Program-made: the position numbers and the translations under genes
Notes under the pieces: generated by a model
The model's database searches: none
Told to the model about the DNA's origin: nothing
Seen by the model: only the letters and a program-made list of their open reading frames with translations
Origin: Arthrobacter pascens
GTDB taxonomy: Bacteria; Actinomycetota; Actinomycetes; Actinomycetales; Micrococcaceae
Direction of reading: 5' to 3'
Length of the DNA stretch: 64,000 nt
NCBI RefSeq assembly: GCF_030815585.1
Contig: NZ_JAUSWY010000001.1
Span: forward strand, 3,224,001 to 3,288,000
Part shown: in pieces, positions 63,163-64,000 of the stretch
Numbering within the stretch: position 1 is the first letter of the stretch
Layout of the letters: each line of letters begins with the position of its first letter

Positions 63163-64000
63163 TTATTTTAGAGCCCTGAGGAGATGGTTCGTCAGCAGCC
63201 GAACATCTGTCGGAGTGTTCTGCAAACCATTCCATCGACGCACGTTGTCGGTCGCAAATTCCCACGTTCCGCTCGTCCACGCGACATGAGGCTTGAGCTT
63301 GTAGATTGCACTTTCGAGATCCAGACCGGGGAGTTCGGCCGCCGGTACGCCCTCGGTCAGTGAATCCATAACATATCCCAAGGACTGGATGCCCGCCCCA
63401 TGGGTAAGGCGTGATTTGAGTGGCGGTAGCGCCCATGCCTCCGGAAAGACAGACTGGACGACGGTCCAGAAATAGTTGAGGTGAAGTTCAACCTGTGCGA
63501 CATCCGCTGACCCATCACTAGGATCGCGATATTGGTACAGTGCCCCCTCGTATAGGCTATTCTCGATCATTCTCAGGACACTGTTGTCCTTGATGTACCC
63601 GTCGGGAGTGGTCGGAGTAGCGATCCTTCCGCCGAATGGTGTGCCAATCTGCTTGGCTGAGGCATTAATGTGCGTCATGATCAACGCCGGGAGTTGCTTT
63701 CTCGCATATGCCGCGGGGAGGTGCCCAGCCGTGTCCGGCAGGAGTTCATGAATGAGACCCTTGGGCAGGGGTTTTGTGTTATTCACGAGGATGAATTGCG
63801 AGCGTTGTTCTGCCTCACCATGTGCGATGAAGCCAACCGCCGCCACGGGAAACTCAGCAAGGTCGGCATCACGAATTGCTGCGCTGCGTTGCTGGCCGTC
63901 GACGAGCCAGGCCGGCTTTTCGTCGTCGGGCAATGATTCGTCAACTGGGATGACGAGTTCCCCAACTGTCGAGTACGCCAAATCTCCCACCGGGGCAGTG
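63163..64000 (-). CDS. dpdB: DpdB-like DGQHR-domain protein (5' end outside window)
   Basis: The visible 279 codons remain open to the right edge, so the N-terminus is missing. A ParB/DGQHR-type core is present as KPAWLVDGQQRSAAIRDADL, with Gln where His is usual in the signature. FILVNNTKPLPKGLIHELLP follows, as in DNA-sulfur DndB and DpdB relatives. DpdB works with the transglycosylase DpdA to put preQ0 into DNA. It is transcribed toward the restriction operon; dpdA and dpdC probably lie upstream of it, beyond 64000. Confidence 0.8.
   Translation of the reverse strand, partial: TAPVGDLAYSTVGELVIPVDESLPDDEKPAWLVDGQQRSAAIRDADLAEFPVAAVGFIAHGEAEQRSQFILVNNTKPLPKGLIHELLPDTAGHLPAAYARKQLPALIMTHINASAKQIGTPFGGRIATPTTPDGYIKDNSVLRMIENSLYEGALYQYRDPSDGSADVAQVELHLNYFWTVVQSVFPEAWALPPLKSRLTHGAGIQSLGYVMDSLTEGVPAAELPGLDLESAIYKLKPHVAWTSGTWEFATDNVRRWNGLQNTPTDVRLLTNHLLRALK

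Overview
The window is high-GC actinobacterial chromosome. Gene content (Tat-exported PhoD, a two-permease glycine betaine ABC transporter, ECF42/YCII pair, many TetR/DMT/MFS pairs, leaderless promoters) fits a soil Micrococcaceae such as Arthrobacter or Pseudarthrobacter; the genus is an inference and no rRNA or tRNA gene was seen.

Positions 1-5.2 kb: an oligopeptide-type ABC importer (permease cut by the left edge, Tat lipoprotein binding protein) diverges from a gene fusing a DUF1537 four-carbon acid-sugar kinase to a PdxA-type 4-phosphate dehydrogenase, followed by a DeoR regulator. Together this looks like uptake and catabolism of threonate/erythronate-like acids. Positions 5.2-16.9 kb: small housekeeping and accessory genes (DinB-like, DUF2087, hydrolase, two TetR-transporter pairs with visible palindromic operators, a subtilase, SRPBCC, ArsR-VOC pair with a leaderless promoter) ending in an ECF42 sigma factor with its YCII partner and a symmetric ECF42-type promoter.

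Positions 16.9-18.3 kb are a gene graveyard: a 63-bp PhoD fragment, a multiply frameshifted ferredoxin-reductase-like flavoprotein, and a Rieske ferredoxin fragment joined to the C-terminus of a betaine aldehyde dehydrogenase. An intact glycine betaine ABC operon (18.3-22.5 kb) follows. Positions 22.6-34.5 kb: dehalogenase-like hydrolase, ECF sigma/membrane anti-sigma pair, PhoD, a complete 1.33-kb insertion sequence, a flavin amine oxidase, a lower-GC membrane-anchored subtilase and a universal stress gene with two compensating indels. Positions 34.6-39 kb: a rhamnosidase (GH78)/MFS operon under a LacI-type operator beside a GH3 remnant. Positions 39-43 kb: membrane proteins, an IS630 remnant and non-coding sequence.

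Positions 44.1-64 kb hold the main system: an actinobacterial Dpd island (7-deazaguanine DNA modification/restriction). A VUT-family precursor transporter diverges from an eight-gene, translationally coupled operon in the order dpdE-F-G-H-(234-aa gene)-J-K-D, which converges on a dpdB-like DGQHR-domain gene cut by the right edge. The catalytic genes dpdA (transglycosylase) and dpdC are not in view and should lie to the right. The transporter would supply the 7-deazapurine base, DpdA/B/C would insert and process it in DNA, and the helicase/ATPase/nuclease set here would act against unmodified DNA.
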